From Nosocomiicoccus ampullae (GTDB lineage: Bacteria; Bacillota; Bacilli; Staphylococcales; Salinicoccaceae): a stretch of 64,000 nucleotides of DNA. The position numbers and the translations under genes were made by a program. Shown here one piece after another: positions 53,432-63,733 of the stretch; position 1 is the stretch's first letter, and the number at the start of each line of letters is the position of its first letter. The stretch lies in NCBI RefSeq assembly GCF_019357495.1, contig NZ_CP079110.1, forward strand, positions 310,001-374,000, given 5' to 3'. The notes beneath the pieces are model-generated. The model saw only the letters and a program-made list of their open reading frames with translations, searched no databases and had not been told where the DNA came from.

Positions 53432-54376
53432 ATGGCGAATGTAGGGGTTGTTGGTATTGGTAGTTATATTCCAGAAACAGTTGTAACGAATCATAAATTT
53501 GAAAGCTATTTAGATACATCTGACGAATGGATTACCGAAATGACAGGTATTAAAGAACGACGATTTGCTGGAGATAATATCGAGACAAGTGATATGGCCG
53601 TACTTGCTGCTAAAAAAGCGATTGAAAATGCCAATATTAATAAAAAAGATATCGACATGATTATAGTTGCTACGACAACTCCTGATTATCATTTTCCATC
53701 CGTTGCAAATATCGTACAAAGTAAACTTAACCTAAATCATATTCCGTCATTAGATCAATCAGCCGCTTGTACAGGGTTTATATATGCATTAGTGACTGCG
53801 TATCATTTTGTTGAGGCAGGTACATATAAAAATGTTCTCGTTATTGGTGCAGACAAGATGTCTAAAATAGTCGATTTTAATGACCGTTCAACCGCAATTT
53901 TATTTGGAGATGGTGCGAGTGCTGTTGTTTTAAGCGAAGTCAGTGATGGGTATGGTATTAAGTCGTTTGAACTTGGAAGTGACGGAGACGGTGGAGAATC
54001 ATTATATGTCGACAAAGATACTCACCACATTAAAATGAACGGCCGAGAAGTATTTAAATTTGCTGTACGAGCGATTAAAGAATCGAGTTTATCTGTAGTA
54101 AAAAAGGCAGGACTAAGAAGTGAAAACATTGATATGTTAATCCCGCATCAAGCGAATATTCGTATTATGGATTACGCAAGACAGAAGATGAACCTACCAA
54201 ACGATAAATTAAGTCAAACACTGAAGTATTATGGTAATACTTCAGCAGCCTCAATACCGATAAGTATCGACTATGAATTGAGTAATAAAAGAATTAAAGA
54301 AGGAGATCATATTGTCCTTGTTGGATATGGTGGTGGCCTAACATGGGGCGCTGTATGTATGACATGGGGAAAATAA
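53432..54376 (+). CDS. fabH: Beta-ketoacyl-ACP synthase III
   Basis: This 314-residue enzyme starts fatty-acid synthesis by condensing acyl-CoA with malonyl-ACP. The catalytic triad is Cys113 (SAACTGF), His239 (IPHQAN) and Asn269 (NTSAAS). The ending [15 protein letters not shown] is typical. AAGGTG lies upstream of ATG 53432. It is followed after 16 bp by fabF, and both are under the FapR site. Confidence 0.97.
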   Translation: MANVGVVGIGSYIPETVVTNHKFESYLDTSDEWITEMTGIKERRFAGDNIETSDMAVLAAKKAIENANINKKDIDMIIVATTTPDYHFPSVANIVQSKLNLNHIPSLDQSAACTGFIYALVTAYHFVEAGTYKNVLVIGADKMSKIVDFNDRSTAILFGDGASAVVLSEVSDGYGIKSFELGSDGDGGESLYVDKDTHHIKMNGREVFKFAVRAIKESSLSVVKKAGLRSENIDMLIPHQANIRIMDYARQKMNLPNDKLSQTLKYYGNTSAASIPISIDYELSNKRIKEGDHIVLVGYGGGLTWGAVCMTWGK

Positions 54377-54392
54377 TAGGAGGAATATAAAT

Positions 54393-55634
54393 ATGGCAGA
54401 AAAAAGAGTAGTAATTACTGGAATGGGTGCATTAACACCAATTGGTAACTCGGTAGATGAATTATGGGAGAATGCATTAAATGGAGTTAACGGAATCAAT
54501 GAAATTACTCGAATTGATACGAGCGATTATAACGTTCACATCGCAGGAGAATTAAAAGATTTTGACGGAGAAGAATACTTCGGACGTAAAGAAGCGCGCC
54601 GTATGGACCGCTTCACGCAGTACGCAGTCGCAGCATCAGATGAAGCGGTCAAAGACTCAGGTCTTGATATTAATGATGATATTAGCGAACGCGTCGGAGT
54701 ATGGATTGGTTCTGGTATTGGTGGCATTCAGTCGTTAGAAGACGGTTTAAGAGTACTATTTGACCGTGGACCAAGAAGAGTAAGTCCATTATTTGTGCCG
54801 ATGATGATTCCAGACATGGCAGCAGGACAAGTATCGATTCGTCATAACGCTAAAGGACCAAATGGTGCGACAGTAACTGCATGTGCAACAGGTACAAATT
54901 CTATCGGTGATGCATTTAGAATTATCGCAAGAGGAGACGCTGACGCGATGATTGCAGGAGGAACTGAAGCACCGCTTACACATATGGGAGTAGCGGGATT
55001 CCAAGCAAACCGTGCGTTAAGTAAATCAAATGATCCAGATTATGCATCAGTACCATTTTCTAAAGACCGTTCAGGATTTGTAATGGGTGAGGGTTCAGGA
55101 ATTGTTGTACTAGAAGAATTAGAGCATGCGAAAGCACGTGGTGCTAAGATTTATGCTGAGATTGTTGGATACGGTAGTACAGGAGATGCGCACCATATTA
55201 CAGCACCTGCACCGAATGGTGAAGGTGGCGCACGTGCAATACAAGCAGCACTTAATGACGCAGGAATTCAGCCAGAAAATATTCAGTACGTAAATGCACA
55301 TGGTACATCTACACCATATAATGATGAGTATGAAACACTTGCAATTAAAACAGTATTTGGCGATCACGCGTATAATTTAAAAATTAACTCAACGAAGTCT
55401 ATGACAGGTCACTTACTCGGCGGTACAGGTGCTATGGAAGCAATCATTACAGCGAAAAGTATACAAGATGGTAAAGTCCACCCGACAATTAACTTAACAA
55501 ATCAAGACCCTAAACTAGATCTTGATTACTTAAAAGATGGACAAGAAGAATTAGATATTGAATATGCAATTTCTAATAGTTTAGGCTTCGGTGGTCATAA
55601 CGCAACAATTGTTTTAAAAAAATATACTGAGTAA
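54393..55634 (+). CDS. fabF: Beta-ketoacyl-ACP synthase II
   Basis: This 413-residue elongation condensing enzyme has the triad Cys164 (VTACATGTN), His303 (VNAHGTSTP) and His340 ([11 protein letters not shown]). [14 protein letters not shown] closes the protein. TAGGAGG precedes ATG 54393. It shares the fabH transcript; a terminator follows. Confidence 0.97.
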   Translation: MAEKRVVITGMGALTPIGNSVDELWENALNGVNGINEITRIDTSDYNVHIAGELKDFDGEEYFGRKEARRMDRFTQYAVAASDEAVKDSGLDINDDISERVGVWIGSGIGGIQSLEDGLRVLFDRGPRRVSPLFVPMMIPDMAAGQVSIRHNAKGPNGATVTACATGTNSIGDAFRIIARGDADAMIAGGTEAPLTHMGVAGFQANRALSKSNDPDYASVPFSKDRSGFVMGEGSGIVVLEELEHAKARGAKIYAEIVGYGSTGDAHHITAPAPNGEGGARAIQAALNDAGIQPENIQYVNAHGTSTPYNDEYETLAIKTVFGDHAYNLKINSTKSMTGHLLGGTGAMEAIITAKSIQDGKVHPTINLTNQDPKLDLDYLKDGQEELDIEYAISNSLGFGGHNATIVLKKYTE

Positions 55635-55640
55635 CTTTAA

Positions 55641-55679
55641 ATAGGCGCTATATTTAAAAAAATATGGCGTCTATTTTTA
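55641..55679 (+). terminator. Intrinsic terminator after fabF
   Basis: ATAGGCGCTATATTT (55641-55655) pairs with AAATATGGCGTCTAT (55660-55674) through two G-U wobbles, followed by T5. Confidence 0.8.
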
Positions 55680-55798
55680 TTTTTTAAGTATTAAGTTTAT
55701 TTAATTTTACAATTATTAATAATGATAAAAAATTACTATGTAAAACGCTTTTATGATTTTGTATACTAAAATTATCATTAAAAAAGGGGGAGCTATAA

Positions 55799-57352
55799 GT
55801 GCTTTTATTAGGAGCAACACGTGTTCGCGATGCAGTAACTTTAGATTGGCAGACTTATGTCATGATTGTACTGTACTTTTTAATTTTACTATTCATCGGT
55901 TGGTATAGTTATAAAAAGTCAACAGATGACTTAAACGAGTACATGTTAGGAGGACGTAATATTGGGCCTTATGTAACCGCTCTATCGGCTGGAGCAGCAG
56001 ACATGAGTGGTTGGATGATCATGGGGTTACCAGGAGAGGTATATTCGGTTGGGCTTTCGGCAGCTTGGCTTGCGATTGGTTTAACTGTTGGTGCTTACAT
56101 AAACTATTTCGTCGTCGCACCGAGATTACGTGTGTACACAGAAGTTGCGAATGACTCAATTACGATTCCTGAGTTCTTCAACAATCGTTTAAGTGACAAC
56201 ACGAACTTAATTAAGATTATTTCTGGACTTATTATCGTTGTGTTCTTTACGCTATATGTAAACTCTGGACTTGTAGCAGGAGGACGTTTATTTGAAAGCG
56301 CATTCGGTACTTCGTATCACTTCGGTTTAATCTTAATTGGAATTATTATTATTGTTTATACGTTCTTTGGTGGATATTTAGCGGTATCACTGACAGACTT
56401 CTTCCAAGGGGTAATCATGTTAATTGCGATGGTTATGGTACCGATCGTTGCAATGCTTCAATTATCAGGTTTAGATACGCTGAGTCAAGCAGCAGAATTA
56501 AAACCAACAAACTTAGACTGGTTTAAAGGTACGACAGTCATTGGTATTATCTCATTCATTGCATGGGGACTTGGTTACTTTGGTCAACCGCATATTATCG
56601 TTAGATTTATGTCTGTTCAAAACGTTAAAAAACTTAGAACTGCACGTCGTTTTGGTATTAGTTGGATGGCAGTGAGTTTAGTTGGAGCAGTATTAGTCGG
56701 TTTAACAGGTATTACATTCGTGAACAGTAACGACTTAGTACTTGAAGACCCAGAAACGATTTTCATTTTAATGGGACAATTATTATTCCATCCGTTAGTT
56801 GGAGGATTTTTACTCGCTGCAATTTTAGCAGCAATTATGAGTACAATCGCGTCACAGTTAATCGTAACGTCAAGTGCATTAACTGAGGATTTTTACAAAC
56901 TAATTCGCGGTAGAGATAAAGCAGATACAAACAAAAAAGAATTTGTTATGGTCGGGCGTTTCTCAGTGTTACTCGTTGCAGCAGTCGCAATGGTAATTGC
57001 ATGGAACCCAAACTCTACGATTTTAGATTTAGTTGGTAACGCATGGGCAGGATTCGGTGCGGCATTTGGTCCAATCGTTATTCTCTCATTATATTGGAAA
57101 GGTTTAACGAGAACAGGCGCTATTTCAGGAATGGTCGCAGCATCAATTACAGTTATTCTTTGGATCGTAGTTATTTCACCGATGGGTGAAACAGGATCAG
57201 ATTTTTGGAACTTATATGAAATCTTACCAGGATTTATCGTGAACTTAGTTGTTACAGTTATTGTAAGTTTATTTACAAAGAAACCAGAACAAAACGTAGA
57301 AGAAGAATTAAATATAGTAAAAGAAAAAATCAGACAAGATTTAGCGCAATAA
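55799..57352 (+). CDS. putP: Sodium/proline symporter
   Basis: This 517-residue sodium:solute symporter (SSS family) has 12-13 helices. It contains [38 protein letters not shown] (Na+ and proline site), [17 protein letters not shown] and [28 protein letters not shown], all diagnostic of PutP. It starts with GTG 55799 behind AAGGGGGAG. Proline imported here would feed RocA elsewhere in the window or serve osmoprotection. The AT-rich upstream 120 bases contain TATACT (55765-55770) as a possible -10. Confidence 0.96.
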   Translation: MLLLGATRVRDAVTLDWQTYVMIVLYFLILLFIGWYSYKKSTDDLNEYMLGGRNIGPYVTALSAGAADMSGWMIMGLPGEVYSVGLSAAWLAIGLTVGAYINYFVVAPRLRVYTEVANDSITIPEFFNNRLSDNTNLIKIISGLIIVVFFTLYVNSGLVAGGRLFESAFGTSYHFGLILIGIIIIVYTFFGGYLAVSLTDFFQGVIMLIAMVMVPIVAMLQLSGLDTLSQAAELKPTNLDWFKGTTVIGIISFIAWGLGYFGQPHIIVRFMSVQNVKKLRTARRFGISWMAVSLVGAVLVGLTGITFVNSNDLVLEDPETIFILMGQLLFHPLVGGFLLAAILAAIMSTIASQLIVTSSALTEDFYKLIRGRDKADTNKKEFVMVGRFSVLLVAAVAMVIAWNPNSTILDLVGNAWAGFGAAFGPIVILSLYWKGLTRTGAISGMVAASITVILWIVVISPMGETGSDFWNLYEILPGFIVNLVVTVIVSLFTKKPEQNVEEELNIVKEKIRQDLAQ

Positions 57353-57375
57353 AAAAACGGGTTCAACCCGTTTTT

Positions 57376-57377
<2 letters not shown>
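57351..57377. terminator. Bidirectional intrinsic terminator
   Basis: AAAAAAACGGG and CCCGTTTTTTT (57351-57377) form a short GC stem with A and T flanks, shared by convergent putP and trpS. Confidence 0.85.
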
Positions 57378-58606
<1,229 letters not shown>

Positions 58607-59002
58607 ATGGTAACATTATTTACATCACCGAGCTGCACGTCTTGTCGTAAAGCAAAAGCATGGTTAGAGGAAAACAACATTCCATATACTGAAAGAAATA
58701 TTTTTTCAGAAGCATTAACGCTTGATGAAGTTAAAGAAATTTTAAGAATGACTGAAGATGGTACAGATGAAATCATTTCTACACGTTCTAAAGCATTCCA
58801 AAAATTAAATGTTGATATTGACAGTTTACCAATGAATGAACTTTATGAGTTAATTATGGAAAACCCAGGCATGTTAAGAAGACCGATTATTATTGACCAT
58901 AAGAGATTACAAGTTGGCTATAACGAAGATGAAATTAGACGTTTCTTACCAAGAAAAGTTCGTACGTTACACCTAAACGAAGCAAAACGTCTTGCTGAGT
59001 AA
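58607..59002 (+). CDS. spxA: Spx transcriptional regulator
   Basis: This 131-residue ArsC-like regulator binds the RNA polymerase alpha C-terminal domain and controls the disulfide-stress response. The redox switch Cys10-Thr-Ser-Cys13 is intact, and the start [19 protein letters not shown] is nearly invariant in the family. ATG 58607 gives the standard length; GTG 58598 overlaps the GGAGTG ribosome site. The substrate adaptor yjbH and the Clp adaptor mecA are nearby. Confidence 0.97.
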   Translation: MVTLFTSPSCTSCRKAKAWLEENNIPYTERNIFSEALTLDEVKEILRMTEDGTDEIISTRSKAFQKLNVDIDSLPMNELYELIMENPGMLRRPIIIDHKRLQVGYNEDEIRRFLPRKVRTLHLNEAKRLAE

Positions 59003-59015
59003 ATGAATTTAAATT

Positions 59016-59044
59016 GCCTGTAACTGCAAAGTTACAGGCTTTTT
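59016..59044 (+). terminator. Intrinsic terminator after spxA
   Basis: GCCTGTAACT (59016-59025), loop GCAA, and AGTTACAGGC (59030-59039), then T5. Confidence 0.9.
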
Positions 59045-59125
59045 GTTATTGTAGTTTATTCATTGGCATTTCTGTTTAAAAACTCGTATAATGAACGTTA
59101 CCATTAAATGTGAGGGAGTGAGTGC

Positions 59126-59875
59126 ATGAGATTTGAAAGGATAGATGATGAGACCTTAAAGTTCTACATTTCATATGATGATATTGAAAACCGCGGGTTT
59201 ACTCGTGAAGAGTTATGGATGGATCGTAAACGTGGTGAAGAGTTTTTCTGGAAACTCATGAGCGAAGTAAACGATGAACATACAAAAGAATTTATGAAAG
59301 ATGGCCCGTTATGGATTCAAGTTCATGCATTTGACAAAGGACTCGAGGTAGTCGTGTCTAAGTCCCAAGCTGATAATCGATATGGTTTAAATCGTCCGGA
59401 AAATATGAAAGATACTGAACTCGAAGAATTAATTGAAGAAACATTTAAAGATGATGACTTAGACTTAAATGATAAGGACGAAGAAGAACAGCTCCTTGAA
59501 GACCTTTACGGTGAAGAAGATAGTAAGGAATTAGATAGAATTAAAGAAATGATACAAGAAGAAAACAAACGTGATTATACAAAACCATTTATCGCTAAGT
59601 TTGACGATATTGATTCATTAATAGAATATAGTTACGGTAAAGAGGAAGATGAATCTCTTTATGATGATCTTCTACTTTCTTATAATGATAGTTTTTATTA
59701 TTTAGTGTTCTTTACAAGACAAGGTAAATCTCAATCTGAAAGAATTAAATTAAATCTTTTAGAATACGGTGAAAGAACAGATAAGACTGAAGCGGTCTTA
59801 ATGGAGTATGGTAATACGATTATGGCTTATAATGTAAGACGACAACTAAGACGAAATTTTGAAGCGTCTAAATAA
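59126..59875 (+). CDS. mecA: MecA adaptor protein for ClpC
   Basis: This 249-residue adaptor has an N-terminal substrate-binding domain (MRFERIDDETLKFYISYDDIENRGF), a long acidic linker (about 90-135) and a C-terminal ClpC-binding domain (FIAKFDDIDSLIEYS to the end). It delivers substrates to ClpCP; in B. subtilis ComK is the best-known target. GAGGGAGTG precedes ATG 59126. It ends at a hairpin that also holds the coiA ribosome site. Confidence 0.94.
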   Translation: MRFERIDDETLKFYISYDDIENRGFTREELWMDRKRGEEFFWKLMSEVNDEHTKEFMKDGPLWIQVHAFDKGLEVVVSKSQADNRYGLNRPENMKDTELEELIEETFKDDDLDLNDKDEEEQLLEDLYGEEDSKELDRIKEMIQEENKRDYTKPFIAKFDDIDSLIEYSYGKEEDESLYDDLLLSYNDSFYYLVFFTRQGKSQSERIKLNLLEYGERTDKTEAVLMEYGNTIMAYNVRRQLRRNFEASK

Positions 59876-59883
59876 AAAAAGAT

Positions 59884-59925
59884 AATTCCCCTTTTTCTAG
59901 CATATATAGAAAAAGGGGAATTTTT
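59884..59925 (+). terminator. mecA terminator whose 3' arm contains the coiA ribosome-binding site
   Basis: AATTCCCCTTTTTCTA (59884-59899) pairs perfectly with TAGAAAAAGGGGAATT (59907-59922), loop of seven, then TTTTT ending one base before ATG 59926. The only Shine-Dalgarno of coiA, AGGGGAA (59914-59920), is inside the 3' arm, so transcripts passing this point would mask coiA translation. Confidence 0.88.
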
Positions 59926-60879
59926 ATGTTAATCGCGATTGATAGAAATGGAAATGAAGTCGATGCTAAAGATGCAAAACGTAATGAGAAATATTTCTGT
60001 CCAGTATGTAATAGTGAAGTTCAGCTAAAACGTGGAGATATAAAAAAAGAACACTTTTCACATGTGAGTATTCATATGTGTGAAAGACATTTATACCGTA
60101 AAGAATCTGAAACGCATTTAATGCTAAAACACGAATTATATTTTAAGTTTGGAGAAGCATTTAATGTAAAAATGGAATGTTACTTAGAAAATATTCAACA
60201 GATTCCAGATTTACTTGTGGACGATAATCATGCAGTTGAAATTCAGTTATCAAAAGTTTCACCATCTATTATTTTAAATCGTACAAGAGGATATGAAAAA
60301 GAAGGTATTGACGTCACGTGGCTATTAAAAGAAGAAGATTTAAATATTAAAGCACATACTATTCAATTAACGCAGTTTCATTATGCGGTTATGAAGGATT
60401 TTATTATATATACAGTAAATAATGACTTAGAAATATCACGGTATGTTTTAACTGATAATTTAAGAAATAATCAGTGGTTATTTAAAATTGAGAGAATCCA
60501 TTATACTGATATTTTTAATCATTACTGTCCATTGTTTTTTACAAAACTTCGGAGTAGAAACGATATTTTAAAAGAGATTAAAAGTGAACGTGAAAAACGA
60601 AGTTATTTAAATAAAACAATCGGATATCTATATCAATTATCGCTTAGTGAAGATAACTTACCAAAAATTTTATATTATAGTACTCCGTCAGAACGGTTTA
60701 TTAATAATAATTCATTAGAATGGAAGTTATATTTATATTACGCAGTTAAAACAAATAGTTATAACTATCATGAATTTTTAAAACTTTTAAGTTTTAGAAA
60801 AATGAATCACATGACAAATCATTATGTCGCTAAAGGATTACTTAAAGATTTTAAACAATTATTTCGATTTACGAACTAA
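59926..60879 (+). CDS. coiA: CoiA-like competence protein
   Basis: This is a 317-residue protein. The N-terminal zinc-binding part has CPVC (about residues 25-28) with later H and C residues (HFSHVSIHMCERH). A PD-(D/E)xK nuclease-like core follows in IPDLLVDDNHAVEIQLSKVS, matching the CoiA family required for transformation in streptococci. The C-terminal half is divergent. Expression looks translationally restrained by the preceding hairpin. The next gene is pepF, as in other Bacilli. Confidence 0.88.
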   Translation: MLIAIDRNGNEVDAKDAKRNEKYFCPVCNSEVQLKRGDIKKEHFSHVSIHMCERHLYRKESETHLMLKHELYFKFGEAFNVKMECYLENIQQIPDLLVDDNHAVEIQLSKVSPSIILNRTRGYEKEGIDVTWLLKEEDLNIKAHTIQLTQFHYAVMKDFIIYTVNNDLEISRYVLTDNLRNNQWLFKIERIHYTDIFNHYCPLFFTKLRSRNDILKEIKSEREKRSYLNKTIGYLYQLSLSEDNLPKILYYSTPSERFINNNSLEWKLYLYYAVKTNSYNYHEFLKLLSFRKMNHMTNHYVAKGLLKDFKQLFRFTN

Positions 60880-60944
60880 AATAGTTGCAAGATAATCTAA
60901 ATATTGAGAAAATTAAAGAGATTACAAAACTCGGAGGTTACAAT

Positions 60945-62744
60945 ATGACAGAACTTTTAAAACGTGAAGATCAACGTGTCGAAGACACTTGGGATTTATC
61001 TTCAATATTTGAATCAGATGAAGCGTGGGAAGAGGCGTTTAAAACGCTTGAAAAAGAAATTGAAAAAGCAAATAACTATAAAGAAAAAGGAATCAATAGC
61101 GCTGAAGACTTATTAGAAGTACTCGAAGCTGAAAGAGAGCTTAGTGTTGAGTTCGGTAAACTATACGTATACTCACATTTAAAACATGACCAAGACACTT
61201 CAAACGGTAAATATCAAAGCATGAATAACCGTGCAAGTCAGTTAGCAACAAAACTTTCAGCGGCGTGGAGTTTCTTAATGCCAATGCTTATGCACATCGA
61301 CGAAGAGACGCTAAACACATATGCTGAAGATGAAAAATTAAAAGAATTTAAATTTGATCTTGAAAAAATCAATAAAAAACGTAAACACGTACTAAGCGAT
61401 AAAGAAGAAAAGCTCATCGCGCAAGCAGGACTTGTATTAGACAATCCATCTTCAACGTATATGATTTTTAATAACGCTGATTTAGAGTTTAAAAATGCAG
61501 TTGATAAAGATGGTAATGAGCGTGCAGTGACTCAAGGCACATATATCGATTTATTAAAATCAAATGACCGTGTACTTAGAAAGTCAGCGTATGAAAGTCT
61601 ATATAACAAGTACGGTGAATTTGAAAACACACTCGCTCAAACGTTATCTGGAGAAGTGGATAGTCATATCTTTACAGCACTTGCTAGAGGATATGAGTCG
61701 AGTCGTGACCAAGCATTATCAAATAACCATATCCCTGAAGAAGTGTACGATCAGTTAGTAGATGTTGTGAATGACAACTTACATTTACTTCATAGATACA
61801 CTGAATTAAGAAAAGAGATTTTAGGTTTAGATAAGCTAACAATGTACGATATTTACACACCACTCGTTGACGAGGACTTTAAAGTGACTTATGAAGAAGC
61901 AAAAGAACATGTAATTGATGCACTCGAACCACTCGGTGAAGAATATCAAGATATATTAAAAGAAGGTTTTGAAAATCGCTGGGTAGATGTTTATGAAAAC
62001 AAAGGGAAACGTTCAGGTGCTTATTCTTCAGGAACATATGGTACAAATCCATATATTTTAATGAATTGGCAAGATAACGTTGATAATATGTTCACATTAG
62101 CACATGAATTTGGTCATTCAGTACACAGCTACTACAGCCGTAAAAATCAAACTGCAAACCAATCTGGTTATTCAATTTTCGTAGCAGAAGTTGCATCGAC
62201 ATTTAACGAGGCACTACTTGCACATTATTTATATAATCAGTTAGACGATGATAAGAAAAAATTATACCTTCTAAACGAACAACTCGAAGGATTTAGAGGC
62301 ACAGTATTCCGTCAAACAATGTTTGCAGAATTTGAACATAAAATTCACACGTTAAAAGAAAATGGTGAACCGTTAACTGCTGAAAAATTAAATGAAGTAT
62401 ACGGCGAGCTAAATAAAAAATATTTCGGTGATGCAGTAGAGTATGATGAATTAATCGAAAAAGAGTGGGCGAGAATTCCGCACTTTTATATGAACTATTA
62501 CGTTTATCAGTATGCGACAGGCTATTCTGCAGCAGCAACATTATCTGAAATCGTCCTTAACGGTACTGAAGAAGATAGAGATCGTTATATTAACGAATTT
62601 CTGAAAAAAGGATCATCAAACTACCCAATTGAAATTCTCAAAAATGCAGGCGTTGATATGACAACTCGTGAACCAATTGAGAAAGCGATGAGATTCTTTG
62701 AAGAAAAATTAGATCAATTTGAGTCGCTATTAAAGAAACAATAA
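60945..62744 (+). CDS. pepF: Oligoendopeptidase F (M3 family)
   Basis: This 599-residue zinc metallopeptidase has HEFGH (His387, Glu388, His391) in FTLAHEFGHSVHSYYS, followed by a downstream Glu ligand region SIFVAEVASTFNEALL. It cleaves peptides of roughly 7-17 residues in the cytoplasm and would work with Opp-imported peptides. ATG 60945 has CGGAGG; the frame open from 60885 lacks one. The RsaE small RNA starts about 70 bp downstream. Confidence 0.96.
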   Translation: MTELLKREDQRVEDTWDLSSIFESDEAWEEAFKTLEKEIEKANNYKEKGINSAEDLLEVLEAERELSVEFGKLYVYSHLKHDQDTSNGKYQSMNNRASQLATKLSAAWSFLMPMLMHIDEETLNTYAEDEKLKEFKFDLEKINKKRKHVLSDKEEKLIAQAGLVLDNPSSTYMIFNNADLEFKNAVDKDGNERAVTQGTYIDLLKSNDRVLRKSAYESLYNKYGEFENTLAQTLSGEVDSHIFTALARGYESSRDQALSNNHIPEEVYDQLVDVVNDNLHLLHRYTELRKEILGLDKLTMYDIYTPLVDEDFKVTYEEAKEHVIDALEPLGEEYQDILKEGFENRWVDVYENKGKRSGAYSSGTYGTNPYILMNWQDNVDNMFTLAHEFGHSVHSYYSRKNQTANQSGYSIFVAEVASTFNEALLAHYLYNQLDDDKKKLYLLNEQLEGFRGTVFRQTMFAEFEHKIHTLKENGEPLTAEKLNEVYGELNKKYFGDAVEYDELIEKEWARIPHFYMNYYVYQYATGYSAAATLSEIVLNGTEEDRDRYINEFLKKGSSNYPIEILKNAGVDMTTREPIEKAMRFFEEKLDQFESLLKKQ

Positions 62745-62777
62745 TGTAAAAACTTTGTGAAAAAGTTATCTAAACAC

Positions 62778-62806
62778 TTGTGTAACTATTGATGCTGTGA
62801 TATATT
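62778..62806 (+). promoter_or_regulatory. Promoter of the RsaE/RoxS small RNA
   Basis: TTGTGT (62778-62783), 17 bases and TATATT (62801-62806). TTTGTGAAA at 62753-62761 upstream resembles a ResD/SrrA recognition sequence, which would fit the known nitric-oxide/respiratory control of RsaE/RoxS (inference). Confidence 0.65.
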
Positions 62807-62812
62807 TAATAT

Positions 62813-62908
62813 ATAGAAAATCACTGAACATACCCCTTTGTAACAGTGAAAATTTCTCTCATCCCCTTTTTATTGGCGAGCATTTTAGAAGATGCTCGTC
62901 ATTTTTTT
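62813..62908 (+). ncRNA. rsaE: RsaE/RoxS family trans-acting small RNA
   Basis: About 96 nt lie between pepF and yjbH, the position I recall for S. aureus rsaE. It contains the two family C-rich binding regions, ACATACCCCTTTG (62828-62840) and TTTCTCTCATCCCCTTTT (62853-62870), and the AGTGAAAATTTCTC linker. A 5' stem is TCACTG (62821-62826) with CAGTGA. The terminator is GGCGAGCAT (62875-62883) with ATGCTCGTC, then T7. By family knowledge it blocks ribosome sites of central-metabolism mRNAs with its UCCCC motifs. The start is inferred from the promoter. Confidence 0.85.
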
Positions 62909-62912
62909 ATAT

Positions 62913-62940
62913 AAAAAAAGCAACCATTACACATGGTTGC
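62913..62940 (-). terminator. Intrinsic terminator after yjbH
   Basis: GCAACCAT (62920-62927) and ATGGTTGC (62933-62940), with a T7 run on the minus strand at 62919-62913. The yjbH stop codon lies in the hairpin. It faces the rsaE terminator. Confidence 0.85.
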
Positions 62941-63706
62941 CGATTGCTTCAAAGTATATATTGTTTCCGTGAGTCACAGAATGGATATACTGAGTGAGTT
63001 GTAATTTATTTAATTCGTGATTTAAGTCCTTTTCATTCCAGTCGTAAATCATTTTCAACTCTTCGATGCTGACGAGTTCGTTATTTTTAATATAGTCATA
63101 TATATTAGGTAGAGCTTTCTTTTGAACATCGATTTCTAAAAGTTCATGAATAATATAAGAATAAATAAAGTAATCATTTACCCCTTCTATTTTAAGACCT
63201 TCTTCTTCAATGTCACCGCTAAAAAAGACAAGTGTCGGTAAATCTTCAATGTCCATTTCACGATATAAGGCGAGGTCTCTTTTAAGTAGAGTGTGAAGAC
63301 TTTCAGATTGCATTTCATCTATAAATGCATCGATATCTAGATTTGCAAGCTTTGCGCTATCAATGATGTTTTCCTTCGTGCAAACAGAATGTGTCGGTGT
63401 GATTCTGTTGTGTAAAAATCTCATGAATTTACGTGCACGGTTTCTACCTTGAATCTCAGATGCCTTGTATGCGAGTGCAATGTTGTCAACGTTAGAAGTA
63501 GACTGTGCTTGGCACTTCGTTAAAACTTTTAAAGAAGGCGCTAGTATTTTATTGATTCGAATATAGTCTCCATATTCTAATAAAAGTTTATTAATAATTG
63601 CTTCCATTTTTAAAATATCTTTTGAAAATGGATCAAAAAAATAATAGATTTCTATTTTGTAATCAGCAGGTTCAAGAAAAAGTGAAATTACATTCGATTC
63701 TTTCAC
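62927..63706 (-). CDS. yjbH: YjbH-like Spx adaptor lacking the thioredoxin cysteines
   Basis: This 259-residue DsbA-fold protein has the order and length of YjbH, which presents Spx to ClpXP. The N-terminal strand KIEIYYFFDPFSKDILKMEAI aligns with the family DPLCPECWALEP, but the CPEC is SKDI, so the active-site cysteines are absent. Other family blocks are ITPTHSVCTKENIIDSAK and DLPTLVFFSGD. It starts with GTG 63706 behind AGAGGTGA. The globin gene lies 27 bp upstream on the same strand, so the two probably form an operon. An Spx-binding role remains likely by synteny with spxA. Confidence 0.88.
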   Translation of the reverse strand: MKESNVISLFLEPADYKIEIYYFFDPFSKDILKMEAIINKLLLEYGDYIRINKILAPSLKVLTKCQAQSTSNVDNIALAYKASEIQGRNRARKFMRFLHNRITPTHSVCTKENIIDSAKLANLDIDAFIDEMQSESLHTLLKRDLALYREMDIEDLPTLVFFSGDIEEEGLKIEGVNDYFIYSYIIHELLEIDVQKKALPNIYDYIKNNELVSIEELKMIYDWNEKDLNHELNKLQLTQYIHSVTHGNNIYFEAIGNHV

Positions 63707-63733
63707 AGCAGGTCACCTCTAAATAAAAGTAAA

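Noticed and set aside
55737-55757. cre site upstream of putP (TGTAAAACGCTTTTAT)
   Set aside because: Aligning the central CG leaves three consensus mismatches, so the resemblance is probably chance in AT-rich DNA.
62797-62997. Plus-strand open frame of 66 codons
   Set aside because: It runs through the RsaE RNA and two terminators into the antisense of yjbH, has no ribosome site and has low-complexity composition.
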